A stretch of DNA of 64,000 bases from Ihuprevotella massiliensis (lineage in GTDB: Bacteria > Bacteroidota > Bacteroidia > Bacteroidales > Bacteroidaceae): positions 2,505,765 through 2,569,764 of the forward strand of contig LT608321.1 of assembly GCA_900095835.1 (NCBI GenBank), in the 5' to 3' direction. Positions 33,534-42,434 of this stretch are shown here, piece after piece; positions within the stretch are counted from its first letter, which is position 1, and each line of letters starts with the position of its first letter. The position numbers were made by a program, and so were the translations under genes. The notes under the pieces are model-generated. The model made no database searches. It was not told the DNA's origin and saw only the letters and a program-made list of their open reading frames with translations.

Positions 33534-35303
33534 TTATCGTTTGCGAGCCGAAGCGGAGCCACGTTTTGCAGGAGCTGCGGTGCGAGCTGCAGCCGATGCT
33601 TTGCGGTTAGCAGGGAGAGCGCTGTATTTTTGGAGGAGGGTAGTCGCATTTTCATCGCCCAACTGCTGTGCTTTGGTGAGATATTCCAGCGCACGCGAGC
33701 GATCTTGTTGTTCGCCATACGCCACACCAATGATTTTATAAGCGTCGGCAGCTTGAGGATTCTCTGCGAGGGCTTGTTGAGCCGTTGCGATAGCATCGTC
33801 CCAAAGGCGAACACGCAGGCAGAGGAGGGCGCGATTGATGCGATAGTCCTCACGCTCTTCGCTGTTGGTGGCACGTGCTATGGCAGAATTGAAGTCGTCG
33901 ATTGCCACTTGATAGATGCGTGCTTTCTCCGCGAGGATTGCACGAAGCGCATAGAACTGCGCAGAGAGACGGTTGGAACCTACGATTTGTTCGTAGTCAT
34001 TGTAGTCCAACACAGCAGCGCGCACGTTGCCGAGTTTCTCATTGTAGTAGGCACGCAATTCCAAGACGGCAGCCACGTCCGCGCCTTTGTAGGGTTTTTC
34101 GGCAATCTCCAACGCTTTATCCAGCTCTGCCACGATGAGGCTGTCCACCACTTTCATGCGCATGAGCACTTGAGCTGCAAAATAGTGGGATTGTGGAGAA
34201 GCAGCTGCTGTGGCATTGTAGGCTTTAAACTTCTCCAAGGCTTGTTCATCGCGATTCATGCTGTAGAGAATCACCCCTTGTTGGAGTAAGGTGGAGGGTT
34301 TTGCCTGAAGAGTGTAAGACTTTTCGGACGCCTTGAGCGCAGCTTCGAGATTCCAAGTTGGATAATTTGTGCTGTCGTTCAATGCCTTCTCATAGATGAG
34401 TTGCGACTGTGCATCGTAGACCGCATCGAGTCCGTCACCACCGAGGGTGAAGCGGCGTTGCAACCACGCATCGGCTTCGGCATATTTGCGCTGACGAGCA
34501 TAGTAGCTGGCGAGGTCGAGCATAGCAGCCCCATTCTTGGGGTAAGCCGTGATGAAATCTTGGATGAGGGGGAGCACTTGCAGGCTGTCGCGCTGGGTGC
34601 GGAGCATCATGAAGAAATAAGAGTAAGCGTCGTTCTCACTGGTGGTGGGCAACTGCTTCGGCATTCTAATCGCGTTGAAATCACTGTTAAGGGCAGAAGC
34701 TGCATTCACTCTGAACGAATCTGCCACGGCTGCGCTGATGGCACAGATGCCTTGTGCATGATCCAAGAGATTTCGCTGAGCGATTGCCACCACTTGTCCG
34801 TTGTCCACGATGGGGCACCCCACATATTGTTCCTCGTTGGGTGCACTCAGGGTGTAGTAAGGGAAGTTGTTGTTAGCATCTGCCGAGAGGACGTTGGTAG
34901 CAAGAGGTTGCGCTTGTTTTTCGGTGGAGAAAAACGTCTGTTGCCACGCTGTACCAGCCGCACCCACTGCTGTGCTGCGCGTGAGGAAGGGCAATTTCTT
35001 GGTGGGCATGGCGGTGGTGACACGCACCATATCGTAGTTGTCGCTAGCAGCTACAATGCGCAGCACATCGGCTTGGCGACCTTTGGTGTCGGTCACAACA
35101 GCGCGAGTGGCACCTCGGAAGGCAGCGTAGGGAGCTACGACTTCTGCCGTGGGAGATGCGAAGTATCCATAAGTGGTGTGGAGTGTATCTCCCTTTTCGT
35201 TGAAGGTTACTACGCGCACCACAGCTTGTTGAGCATCGTTGGGCTTCTGCGCTTGGCTCAGCGTGGGAAGGAAAGCCAGCGCAAGGGGAAGGAGGTATTT
35301 CAT
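33534..35303 (-). CDS. Secreted trypsin-like (apparently inactive) and TPR-repeat protein
   Basis: 589 residues from MKYLLPLALAFLPTLSQAQ, a signal peptide. Residues about 25-220 follow the layout of an S1/trypsin-like domain: YGYFASPTAEVVAPYAAFRGA at the place of the catalytic His (here no His), then DNYDMVRV and YVGCPIVDNGQVVAIAQ at the place of GxSGG (Ser replaced by Cys). The rest is tetratricopeptide repeats (ASYYARQRKYAEADAWLQRR, AYKIIGVAYGEQQDRSRALEYL), ending in a basic low-complexity tail (residues about 570-589). Likely a periplasmic scaffold rather than a protease. It starts 32 bp after the recN stop, so it may belong to the dnaN-coaBC-recN cluster. An ATG at 35429 would overlap recN and is rejected. 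Confidence 0.8.
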   Translation of the reverse strand: MKYLLPLALAFLPTLSQAQKPNDAQQAVVRVVTFNEKGDTLHTTYGYFASPTAEVVAPYAAFRGATRAVVTDTKGRQADVLRIVAASDNYDMVRVTTAMPTKKLPFLTRSTAVGAAGTAWQQTFFSTEKQAQPLATNVLSADANNNFPYYTLSAPNEEQYVGCPIVDNGQVVAIAQRNLLDHAQGICAISAAVADSFRVNAASALNSDFNAIRMPKQLPTTSENDAYSYFFMMLRTQRDSLQVLPLIQDFITAYPKNGAAMLDLASYYARQRKYAEADAWLQRRFTLGGDGLDAVYDAQSQLIYEKALNDSTNYPTWNLEAALKASEKSYTLQAKPSTLLQQGVILYSMNRDEQALEKFKAYNATAAASPQSHYFAAQVLMRMKVVDSLIVAELDKALEIAEKPYKGADVAAVLELRAYYNEKLGNVRAAVLDYNDYEQIVGSNRLSAQFYALRAILAEKARIYQVAIDDFNSAIARATNSEEREDYRINRALLCLRVRLWDDAIATAQQALAENPQAADAYKIIGVAYGEQQDRSRALEYLTKAQQLGDENATTLLQKYSALPANRKASAAARTAAPAKRGSASARKR

Positions 35304-35334
35304 TGGTGAAGAATCTTGCGTTGAAGGTTGTGGA

Positions 35335-37002
35335 TTATTGTGCACCCTCGGTGAGAAGTTGGCGAGCATTTGCCAAAGCTGCATCCGTGATGGCAGCTCC
35401 CGAGAGCATATTGGCGATTTCTTGCACACGCTCCTCGTCAGAGAGGGTGCGGATGCTGGAAGTTGTGCCGGTGTCGCTCTCTTGTTTGTGCACCCAAAAG
35501 TGCACTTTCCCGAGTGCGGCTATCTGCGGCAAGTGGGTGATGCAGAGCACTTGTGCGGTTTGTCCCATGCGTTGCATCACACGTCCCATGCGCTCTGCCA
35601 TCGTACCGCTCACACCCGTGTCGATCTCGTCGAAAATAATGGTGGGGAGGTTACGTTTTTGAGCTATCAAGGCTTTGAGGGTGAGCATCACACGAGCGAT
35701 TTCACCGCCAGAGGCAGTTTGTGCCACATCTTGCAGCGGCATCTGTTTGTTGGCAGTGAAGAGAAAGCGCACCGCATCGCAGCCCATACGGTCGGGACGA
35801 GGACGCGCGGTGAAATCGAAGAGGATTTGCACAGAAGGCATGCCGAGTTCTTGCAGCCCTTGGGTGAGATTGTCCACCATCTCCGTTGCCGCTTGTTGGC
35901 GCGCCGCAGTGAGTTGAGCCCCCAAGGCTGTGACCGCAGCAAAGGTGCGTTTCACCTCAGCTTCTGCGGCAGCGATGCGCTCATCGGCATTGTCGATAGC
36001 CGAGAGTCGTTGGCGCAAATCCTCAGCAATAGCGAGGAGTTCGCTGATTTCGCTGACTTGGTGTTTCTTTTCTAGGGAATAGATGGTGGACAGGCGGTCA
36101 TTCACCCAGAGCAAACGCTCAGGATCGAAGTCCACCTCTTCGGCTTTCGATTCAATTTCGCTGAGGACATCGTCGAGTTCTATGCGCGCACTCGACAGAC
36201 GTTCATTGAGTTCGTCAAGACCTCCCATATAGCGCGCAGCCCCTTCGAGGGCAGATTTTGCGCTTCGGAGTAATTGCACCACATCGTGCTCATCGTTGCG
36301 GAGAAATCCCACCGCTTGATAACAAGCACTCTTGATGTCTTCAGCATGTTCGAGGGTTTTGCTCTCCTCTTCGAGTTGGGCTTGTTCCTCTTCCTGCAGT
36401 TGCGCTTCGTCAATCTGTGCTAGTTGAAATTCCCAAAACTCTCTGTCGCTCTCTTGTTGGTGTGCCGTCTGCTGGAGTTGGCGAAGTGCGTGTTCCGCTT
36501 GGTGCCAGGTTTGGAAGGCTGCGTGATACTCGCCGATGAGGGCTTGATTGCCTGCCACCGAGTCGAGGGTGTCGAGAAGAAAGTCCTCGTTGCTCAAGAG
36601 GAGATTTTGATGTTGCGAATGAATGTCAATGAGTTTGCTGCTCACCTCGCGCAGCACGCCTAGTGTGGTGGGCGTGTCGTTGATGAAGGTGCGACTTTTT
36701 CCGGCTGCCGTCACTTCTCTGCGCACGATGATAGTACTGTCTTCTAGGTCGATGTCAGCCGTTTGCAACAGTTCTTCCACGGCAAGTCCAGTGATATCGA
36801 AAGTGCCTTCGACAACGCACTTCTTCGCACCGCTTTTGATGGCTTTGGCATCGGCACGGTTGCCCTGCAACAGTCCGAGTGCACCGAGAATGATACTCTT
36901 ACCCGCACCTGTTTCACCCGTAATCACGCACATTCCTTGCTCTAACGTGAGGTCGAGCTGATCAATAAGGGCATAGTTGGAAATATGTAATGAAAGAAGC
37001 AT
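35335..37002 (-). CDS. recN: DNA repair protein RecN
   Basis: 555 residues. SMC-like ATPase: Walker A ITGETGAGKSIIL (about residues 27-39), a long coiled-coil middle, then the signature and Walker B region TASGGEIARVMLTLKALI...TIIFDEIDTGVSG, and a D-loop His region CITHLPQIAALG. It binds DNA ends and takes part in double-strand break repair. The ATG at 37002 lies 3 bp after a heptamer repeat. Downstream of coaBC in the same direction. Confidence 0.96.
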   Translation of the reverse strand: MLLSLHISNYALIDQLDLTLEQGMCVITGETGAGKSIILGALGLLQGNRADAKAIKSGAKKCVVEGTFDITGLAVEELLQTADIDLEDSTIIVRREVTAAGKSRTFINDTPTTLGVLREVSSKLIDIHSQHQNLLLSNEDFLLDTLDSVAGNQALIGEYHAAFQTWHQAEHALRQLQQTAHQQESDREFWEFQLAQIDEAQLQEEEQAQLEEESKTLEHAEDIKSACYQAVGFLRNDEHDVVQLLRSAKSALEGAARYMGGLDELNERLSSARIELDDVLSEIESKAEEVDFDPERLLWVNDRLSTIYSLEKKHQVSEISELLAIAEDLRQRLSAIDNADERIAAAEAEVKRTFAAVTALGAQLTAARQQAATEMVDNLTQGLQELGMPSVQILFDFTARPRPDRMGCDAVRFLFTANKQMPLQDVAQTASGGEIARVMLTLKALIAQKRNLPTIIFDEIDTGVSGTMAERMGRVMQRMGQTAQVLCITHLPQIAALGKVHFWVHKQESDTGTTSSIRTLSDEERVQEIANMLSGAAITDAALANARQLLTEGAQ

Positions 37003-37003
37003 A

Positions 37004-37156
37004 TTTAGACGTTAGAGGGGAGACGTTAGACATTAGACTTTAGACATTAGACGTTAGATGCAATCTTTAGACTTTTGAGGGGCGGTGCGCAGTCGCTAGT
37101 TGCTATTAGACATATCTACTTTCTAACGTCTAATGTCTAACCTCTAACGTCTAATT
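37004..37156 (-). repeat. Family A inverted repeat between the DUF4835 gene and recN
   Basis: TTAGACATTAGACGTTAGA (37040-37058) is the exact reverse complement of TCTAACGTCTAATGTCTAA (37122-37140), loop 63 nt, with further heptamers on both sides. The region fills the intercistronic gap from the stop of the DUF4835 gene to the recN start. Confidence 0.9.
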
Positions 37157-38065
37157 CCTAATTCTGTTCCACGAAGAATTTTTGGAAGCGTTGATGCGTC
37201 CGAGGAGATCGACCAAGAAGTCCTTCTCCTTTTGGGTAGATTTCCCTTGATAGATATTGACAATCTCGTCCGCCTTAAACTCCGTAAAGAGCTGAGGCAG
37301 GAGACTCATCGCCTTGTTCTCGCGTGCTTTTGCCAGATGTTCAAAAGAAGCGGTGATGGCAGCGCGCCCGCGTTCTGCATTTTCCGCCATTTGGTCGAGT
37401 CCTTTGCGATAATATTCATATTGCATCAAGCGAAAAGGCTCCATCGCTCCGTCCAGATAATCGTTGATAACGGCATAGCGATTCTTGCCATCGTCAAAAG
37501 CTTTCCAACCTTTGGCAGAGAGTTGGAGCGACTGCGCATTGTTGCAGATGGATTGTGCCATTTGCAGTTGCTCCGTTCCCCCTTTCGGCGACATCGTGTC
37601 GAGATCCCAACCGATGATGAGGTAGGCATAGTATGCCATAATCGCCGTGAGGTCGTTGTCTAGCGTCTCAGGACGAAATTCCAGTTTGTCAAATTCTTGA
37701 AAACGGAAGTTGACACTCCCATCGCGTGTGGAGAAAGTCGTCGTGGTGTATGTCGCATTGTAGATGGGGCGCGTAGCGGTGACGGTGAGCACGCAGTTGA
37801 GGCGGTGGTCACTCTCATCATATTGCTGCACGGTGAAGTTGAAGGTGCAGCGGATGCGCTCAGCGCGGCGAAACTGTAGGTTCGTCCACTGTCGTTCGTT
37901 GAGGAAGTCGGTGAGTGCGCGCTGCAGATTGTCAAATACAGCCGTGTTCGTCCCTTCGATTTGTCGGGTGTTGAAAGTGACAGTGGCATCAAGTTCTTGC
38001 GCCCACACCGATGAGGGCATGAGCGCAGTGCAGAGGACGAAAAGGATTAGCAGAATTTTTCGCAT
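37151..38065 (-). CDS. DUF4835 family secreted protein
   Basis: 304 residues. Signal peptide MRKILLILFVLCTALMPSSVWAQ, then ELDATVTFNTRQIEGTNTAVFDNLQRALTDFLNERQW, the DUF4835 entry, and later YYAYLIIGWDLDTMSPKGG and a conserved C-terminus. The family is nearly restricted to Bacteroidetes and sits beside coaBC and recN there; its role is unknown. It overlaps the end of coaBC by 19 bp, indicating translational coupling. Confidence 0.88.
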   Translation of the reverse strand: MRKILLILFVLCTALMPSSVWAQELDATVTFNTRQIEGTNTAVFDNLQRALTDFLNERQWTNLQFRRAERIRCTFNFTVQQYDESDHRLNCVLTVTATRPIYNATYTTTTFSTRDGSVNFRFQEFDKLEFRPETLDNDLTAIMAYYAYLIIGWDLDTMSPKGGTEQLQMAQSICNNAQSLQLSAKGWKAFDDGKNRYAVINDYLDGAMEPFRLMQYEYYRKGLDQMAENAERGRAAITASFEHLAKARENKAMSLLPQLFTEFKADEIVNIYQGKSTQKEKDFLVDLLGRINASKNSSWNRIRN

Positions 38066-39297
38066 AGTTCTTGTACAATGGCTTGTGCCACTGCTGTTTT
38101 AGGCAGAAGAGGAAGGGATTTTTCTGCACCATCAAGGCTGAAAATCGTCACCTTGTTGGTGTCGTATCCAAAACCTGCTCCTTCATCGCGGAGAGAATTG
38201 AGCACGATGGCATCCAGTCCCTTGCGCGCCATCTTGTCGAGCGCGTGTGTGGTCTCATCGTGGGTCTCGAGCGCAAAGCCCACAAGCCAGCGATTTTCTT
38301 TGATTTGTCCTAAGTTTCGGGCAATGTCCTGCGTGGGTTGGAGCGGAATGTTCCATTCTCCCGTTGTTTCGCGCTTGATTTTCTCCGTAACCACCACTTT
38401 GGGGGTGAAATCTGCCACGGCAGCGCAGAGGATACCGCCCACGCACGAAGGAAATTCGCGCATGGCAGCTTCGTACATCTCGGCTGCGCTCTCCACGTCA
38501 ATACGGTGAATGCGAGGATGTTGGGTGGTGAGTGCCACGGGTCCAGCCACAAGTGCCACTTCAAAGCCAGCTTCTGCCAAAGATTCTGCGAGTGCAAAAC
38601 CCATCTTGCCGGTGGAGTAATTGCCTATGAAGCGCACTGGGTCAATCTTCTCGTAGGTGGGACCAGCGGTCACCAGCACACGTCCGCGTGAGGGAACATC
38701 GTTGGAGGCTGGAGCATCCGCATGGTCGGTTGTCGCTCCCTCTTTTTGCGCAAAAAAGGCTTCCAGCACTTCGACTATGCGCTCAGGTTCTTCCATACGT
38801 CCCTTTCCCACGAGAGCCGACGCCAATTCGCCATCCTGCGGTTCGATGATGTGGTGTCCAAACTCGTGAAGTCGCTCGAGATTGTCGTGCGTGGTGCGAT
38901 GCGCAAACATATCCAAATCCATGGCAGGTGCCACAAACACCGGTGCTTTCATGGAGAGGTAGGTGGTGATGAGCAAGTTGTCTGCTATGCCGTGTGCCAT
39001 CTTGCCAATCGTAGCCGCAGAAGCAGGGGCAATGATCATAGCATCTGCCCAAAGCCCCATGTCTACATGGCTGTGCCACGAACCATCTCTGCGATCAAAG
39101 AACTCGCTCGCTACCGCTTTTCGGCTGAGGGTGGCGAGGGTGAGGGGAGTGATGAACTCTTTGGCAGCAGGAGTCATCACCACTTGCACCTCTGCACCCG
39201 CTTTGATGAGCAGACGCACCAGCGTGCAAGCCTTGTAGGCAGCGATGCTCCCGGTGATGCCGAGGACGATGTGCTTGTTGTGAAGAGAAGAGAGCAT
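38047..39297 (-). CDS. coaBC: Bifunctional phosphopantothenoylcysteine decarboxylase / phosphopantothenate-cysteine ligase
   Basis: 416 residues. CoaC part (1-190): GITGSIAAYKACTLVRLLIKAGAEV, flavin site, PAMDLDMF in the place of the PAMN motif. CoaB part: RVLVTAGPTYEKIDPVRFIGNYSTGKMGFALAE, AAVADFTPK and the region around VGFALETHD. Between the two, residues about 165-205 (FFAQKEGATTDHADAPASNDVPSRG) form a linker. It makes 4'-phosphopantetheine for coenzyme A. Upstream in the same direction is dnaN, downstream the DUF4835 gene and recN. Confidence 0.96.
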   Translation of the reverse strand: MLSSLHNKHIVLGITGSIAAYKACTLVRLLIKAGAEVQVVMTPAAKEFITPLTLATLSRKAVASEFFDRRDGSWHSHVDMGLWADAMIIAPASAATIGKMAHGIADNLLITTYLSMKAPVFVAPAMDLDMFAHRTTHDNLERLHEFGHHIIEPQDGELASALVGKGRMEEPERIVEVLEAFFAQKEGATTDHADAPASNDVPSRGRVLVTAGPTYEKIDPVRFIGNYSTGKMGFALAESLAEAGFEVALVAGPVALTTQHPRIHRIDVESAAEMYEAAMREFPSCVGGILCAAVADFTPKVVVTEKIKRETTGEWNIPLQPTQDIARNLGQIKENRWLVGFALETHDETTHALDKMARKGLDAIVLNSLRDEGAGFGYDTNKVTIFSLDGAEKSLPLLPKTAVAQAIVQELCEKFC

Positions 39298-39459
39298 AAA
39301 GACGAAGAGTCAAAATGGGAGGTGTATGGGAATATCCCACACAGCACCTGCGTCTGCGTCATCGTTCTCCCTCACGAAGAGGCAGCGCGTAGTCCCTCTC
39401 TAGGAGCGACACATGAACACAAACGGAGGTGCTGCGGAGATTAAGAGCGAGTGTGCGTC

Positions 39460-40584
39460 TTAATCGTTGAGCATCATGGGCATGAGGAGGGTGAGCACAT
39501 CCTCATTTTCGGGTTGTTCGGCAGGAACAATCACTCCAGCGCGAGAAGGATCGGCAAGTTGGAACACGATTTCTTCGCTTTCGAGATTGTTGAGTAGTTC
39601 CATCAAGAGCGTACCCTTGAAACCGATGTTCATGGGGTTGCCCGTATATTCGCAGAGCAAGGACTCTTCACCCGAACGACCATAGTCGCTGTCGCGAGTA
39701 GAAAGGATCATGCGACTGGGCTCAACGTGCACTTTGATGAGGGGACTGCCAGCGTTGGAGAAAATGAGCAGACGACGGAGTGCAGACACCAAAGCCGCGC
39801 GGTTCACCGTCACGAGATTGGGATTTTCTCTAGGAATCACGCTGTTGTAGTTGGGGAAGTTACCCTCGATGAGGCGCGAAGAGAGTTCGTAGTTCTCCGT
39901 GCTGAAGGTCGCATTGCGCTTGGTAAACTGGATGGTCAAGTCGCCATCTTCCTTTTGCAGGATGCCTTTCAAGATGTTGGCAGGCTTTTTGTGGAGGATG
40001 AACGAGGTGGGCGCGTCGCTGGTAAGGTCAAGCAAGCGGCTGCAAGCCAATTTTCTGCCATCGGAAGCCACCACTGCCAAACCATTGCTCTGATAATCGA
40101 AGAAGACACCGTTCATCACGGGGCGCAAAGGGTCGTCGGCAGCGGCAAAGAGCGCGCGGCTCACGCTGCTATACAAGCGCTGAGCATCCACCACCAAGGT
40201 AGACACTTCGCCTTCCAAACCTTTGGTCACAGGATATTCGTCGGCATTTTGTCCCACGAGGGTGTAGTGACCATTTTGGAAGTCTACTCTGATTTCAAGG
40301 CCATCAGGGTTAACCGTAAATTCGAGCGGTTGTTCGGGGATTTCCTTCATGGCATCTTGCAGCGTCTTTGCGTTGACCGCAAAACTCAAGTTACCATCGC
40401 TTTCCACCAATTCGAGGGTGGTGCGGAGGGTAATCTCATTGTCCGAAGCCGTAAGCGTGAGTTTGCCATCGACCACTTGGAAGAGGAAATTGTCCAAAAT
40501 GGGCATGCTATTCTTAGAAGGAATCACGCGTCCTAAGGTCTGTAATCGTTGTGATAGGAGGCTGCTGGAAATAACGAACTTCAT
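39460..40584 (-). CDS. dnaN: DNA polymerase III subunit beta (sliding clamp)
   Basis: 374 residues. MKFVISSSLLSQRLQTLGRVIPSKNSMPILDNFLFQV at the start is the DnaN entry, with three clamp domains and the C-terminal ...VLTLLMPMMLND, the peptide-binding end typical of DnaN. It holds polymerase III on DNA. A possible -7 box (TAAATTTG on the minus strand, 40734-40741) lies upstream. Confidence 0.96.
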   Translation of the reverse strand: MKFVISSSLLSQRLQTLGRVIPSKNSMPILDNFLFQVVDGKLTLTASDNEITLRTTLELVESDGNLSFAVNAKTLQDAMKEIPEQPLEFTVNPDGLEIRVDFQNGHYTLVGQNADEYPVTKGLEGEVSTLVVDAQRLYSSVSRALFAAADDPLRPVMNGVFFDYQSNGLAVVASDGRKLACSRLLDLTSDAPTSFILHKKPANILKGILQKEDGDLTIQFTKRNATFSTENYELSSRLIEGNFPNYNSVIPRENPNLVTVNRAALVSALRRLLIFSNAGSPLIKVHVEPSRMILSTRDSDYGRSGEESLLCEYTGNPMNIGFKGTLLMELLNNLESEEIVFQLADPSRAGVIVPAEQPENEDVLTLLMPMMLND

Positions 40585-40733
40585 AAGGGCTTATTCTTTG
40601 GGTTATGATGCTTTGTTGAATCTAGTGCTTGCCCGCAACGTTGGAAAAACTCAAGAAACTGCTTGAAAATCTCAATAAACCGTTGGTTGGGTCGTGGCAG
40701 TATTCATTGGGCGTACGCACTTTTACTAATAGG

Positions 40734-40741
40734 CAAATTTA
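40734..40741 (-). promoter_or_regulatory. Possible -7 box for dnaN
   Basis: TAAATTTG on the minus strand matches TAnnTTTG; no -33 element at the right distance was found. Confidence 0.3.
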
Positions 40742-40856
40742 CGCTTTTCTTTCGATTCTACCGCATCTTCTCTTGTTTTTTTTGCACTGCCCTCAATTTT
40801 CTCCTTTCCCTCCACAAAATTGCGCCGGCTAGTATGCCTTTTCCAAAAGAAATCGT

Positions 40857-40864
40857 TACCTTTG
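40857..40864 (+). promoter_or_regulatory. -7 box for the DUF3127 gene
   Basis: TACCTTTG, 25 bp before the ATG at 40890; upstream TTTTCC around 40839 is only a weak -33 candidate. Confidence 0.6.
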
Positions 40865-40889
40865 CACACCAAACAATAATACTCTCTAC

Positions 40890-41366
40890 ATGGAAATTAC
40901 TGGTAAAATCATTGTGGCACTCGAACCACGTTCTGGCGTTTCTAATAACACGGGTAATCCCTGGAAAATGCAGTCTTTCGTGCTCGAAACCACCACTGAG
41001 CAATATCCTCGCCGCTGCGTATTTGATGTCTTTGGCGAAGATCGTCTCAACCAATTCAATATACAAGTAGGTCAAGAATACACCGTGAGCTTTGACATCG
41101 ATGCACGCGAATACCAAGGTCGTTGGTTCAACTCCATTCGCGCTTGGCGTGTGGCTGCACCTCAAGCCATGGGCGCTCCTGCTTATGGAGCACCTGCTCC
41201 AGGTTATGGTGCACCTGCTCCTGCTCCCCAAGGTGGTTTCACTCAGCCTGCTGCTGGAACTGGTAACTTTGGTCAGGCTCCTACGGCTCCCGCAGCACCT
41301 TCTGCTCCCGCCGCTCCTACAGCGCCTGAAGTACAATCCAATCCCGGTGACGACCTTCCCTTCTAA
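40890..41366 (+). CDS. DUF3127 OB-fold protein with SSB-like acidic C-terminal tip
   Basis: 158 residues. The first about 90 form an OB-type fold typical of DUF3127 (MEITGKIIVALEPRSGVSNN, CVFDVFGEDRLNQF, VGQEYTVSFDIDAREYQGRWFNSIRAW). A Gly/Ala/Pro-rich linker (residues 90-145, with repeated GAPAYGAPAPGYGAP) leads to the tip DDLPF at the very C-terminus, like the DDDIPF tip of single-stranded DNA-binding protein, which recruits repair proteins. So the layout (OB, flexible linker, acidic tip) is SSB-like; ssDNA binding is inferred. Monocistronic with its own promoter; a stem-loop follows. Confidence 0.85.
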   Translation: MEITGKIIVALEPRSGVSNNTGNPWKMQSFVLETTTEQYPRRCVFDVFGEDRLNQFNIQVGQEYTVSFDIDAREYQGRWFNSIRAWRVAAPQAMGAPAYGAPAPGYGAPAPAPQGGFTQPAAGTGNFGQAPTAPAAPSAPAAPTAPEVQSNPGDDLPF

Positions 41367-41401
41367 GGCTATCTCATTTGAAAGACGAATACATCCATCT
41401 T

Positions 41402-41430
41402 TAGCTCCAACATTTTCTATGTTGGGGCTA
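41402..41430 (+). terminator. Stem-loop after the DUF3127 gene
   Basis: TAGCTCCAACAT-TTTCT-ATGTTGGGGCTA, 12 pairs with one G-U. The T-rich tract comes only after about 20 nt, so termination is likely weak. Confidence 0.55.
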
Positions 41431-41450
41431 AATTGCTTGAAAGGTAGTCT

Positions 41451-41458
41451 TATTTTTG
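41451..41458 (+). promoter_or_regulatory. -7 box for mtgA
   Basis: TATTTTTG, 17 bp before the ATG at 41475. No -33 element at the right distance. Confidence 0.4.
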
Positions 41459-41474
41459 TTTTGTCTATCCTCTT

Positions 41475-42188
41475 ATGCCGCTTATGACTGTCAATCCTGT
41501 CAAATTGTTTTGGCGCATTGTGCGCTGGGCTGTTCTTCTTTTCTTTGCGTCCACAGTCTTGGTCACCCTCATCTATCGTTGGGTGCCTGTGCCGCTCACC
41601 CCTCTCATGGTGATTCGCTGTGTGCAGCAAGTGGGACGTGGAGAAACACCGCGTCTCAAACACGATTGGGTGCCCCTCTCTGAAATCTCCCCCGCTTTGC
41701 CTCGCGCCGTCATCAGCAGTGAAGACCAGCGTTTTATGCAGCATAATGGATTTGACGCTCAAGCCATCGGCTATGCTGTGCGTCAACGTCTTAATGGGGG
41801 CAAAAGCGGTGGAGGAAGCACCATCTCGCAACAGACGGCAAAGAATGTCTTCTTGTGGCCCACTTCGTCGTGGGTGCGCAAAGGATTTGAAGTTTATTTC
41901 ACCGTTCTCATCGAACTCCTGTGGTCTAAGGAGCGCATTATGGAGGTGTATCTCAATAGCATCGAGATGGGCGATGGCATCTATGGTGCCGAAGCTGTGG
42001 CACAAGAGAATTTTCATTGCTCTGCAAGTGAACTCTCGCGTAAAAATTGCGCCATGATAGCCGCATCTCTGCCAGCTCCTCTGCGTTTCAACAGTGCGGA
42101 ACCCACGCCTTACATGCGTAGTCGCCAGCGTTGGATTTTGCGACAGATGAAGCACATCAAACCTTGGGAAAACACTACAAAGGACTGA
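41475..42188 (+). CDS. mtgA: Monofunctional biosynthetic peptidoglycan transglycosylase
   Basis: 237 residues. One N-terminal membrane anchor (residues about 14-34), then a GT51 domain: [17 protein letters not shown] (catalytic Glu in SSEDQRF), [39 protein letters not shown], followed by the expected C-terminus. It polymerises lipid II into glycan strands at the outer face of the inner membrane. A second in-frame Met (MTVNPVK, 4 codons later) is possible. A strong hairpin terminator follows. Confidence 0.95.
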   Translation: MPLMTVNPVKLFWRIVRWAVLLFFASTVLVTLIYRWVPVPLTPLMVIRCVQQVGRGETPRLKHDWVPLSEISPALPRAVISSEDQRFMQHNGFDAQAIGYAVRQRLNGGKSGGGSTISQQTAKNVFLWPTSSWVRKGFEVYFTVLIELLWSKERIMEVYLNSIEMGDGIYGAEAVAQENFHCSASELSRKNCAMIAASLPAPLRFNSAEPTPYMRSRQRWILRQMKHIKPWENTTKD

Positions 42189-42239
42189 TTTCTAGAGCTT
42201 GTCCTTTTTCTCATTCCTATTTTTATGGAGCAAAATATT

Positions 42240-42290
42240 GCGGGCTGACTTCCACTTGTGAAGTCAGCCCGCTTCGATAGTTTTTAAGGA
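42240..42290 (+). terminator. Terminator of mtgA
   Basis: GCGGGCTGACTTC (42240-42252) pairs perfectly with GAAGTCAGCCCGC (42260-42272), loop CACTTGT, followed by a short A/T stretch with TTTTT. Confidence 0.75.
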
Positions 42291-42434
42291 GGAATATCAC
42301 TCATTCCTCCCCTCTCATCTCTTTTTCGAAAGGAAAAAATATACTTTGTCGGGTTGCCTTGTTGTTCTATTTCGGCTTTCTAATTCCTCGGTTGTGGTGA
42401 AAGAACCAAGGGATGGCATAGTCATAATCATGTT

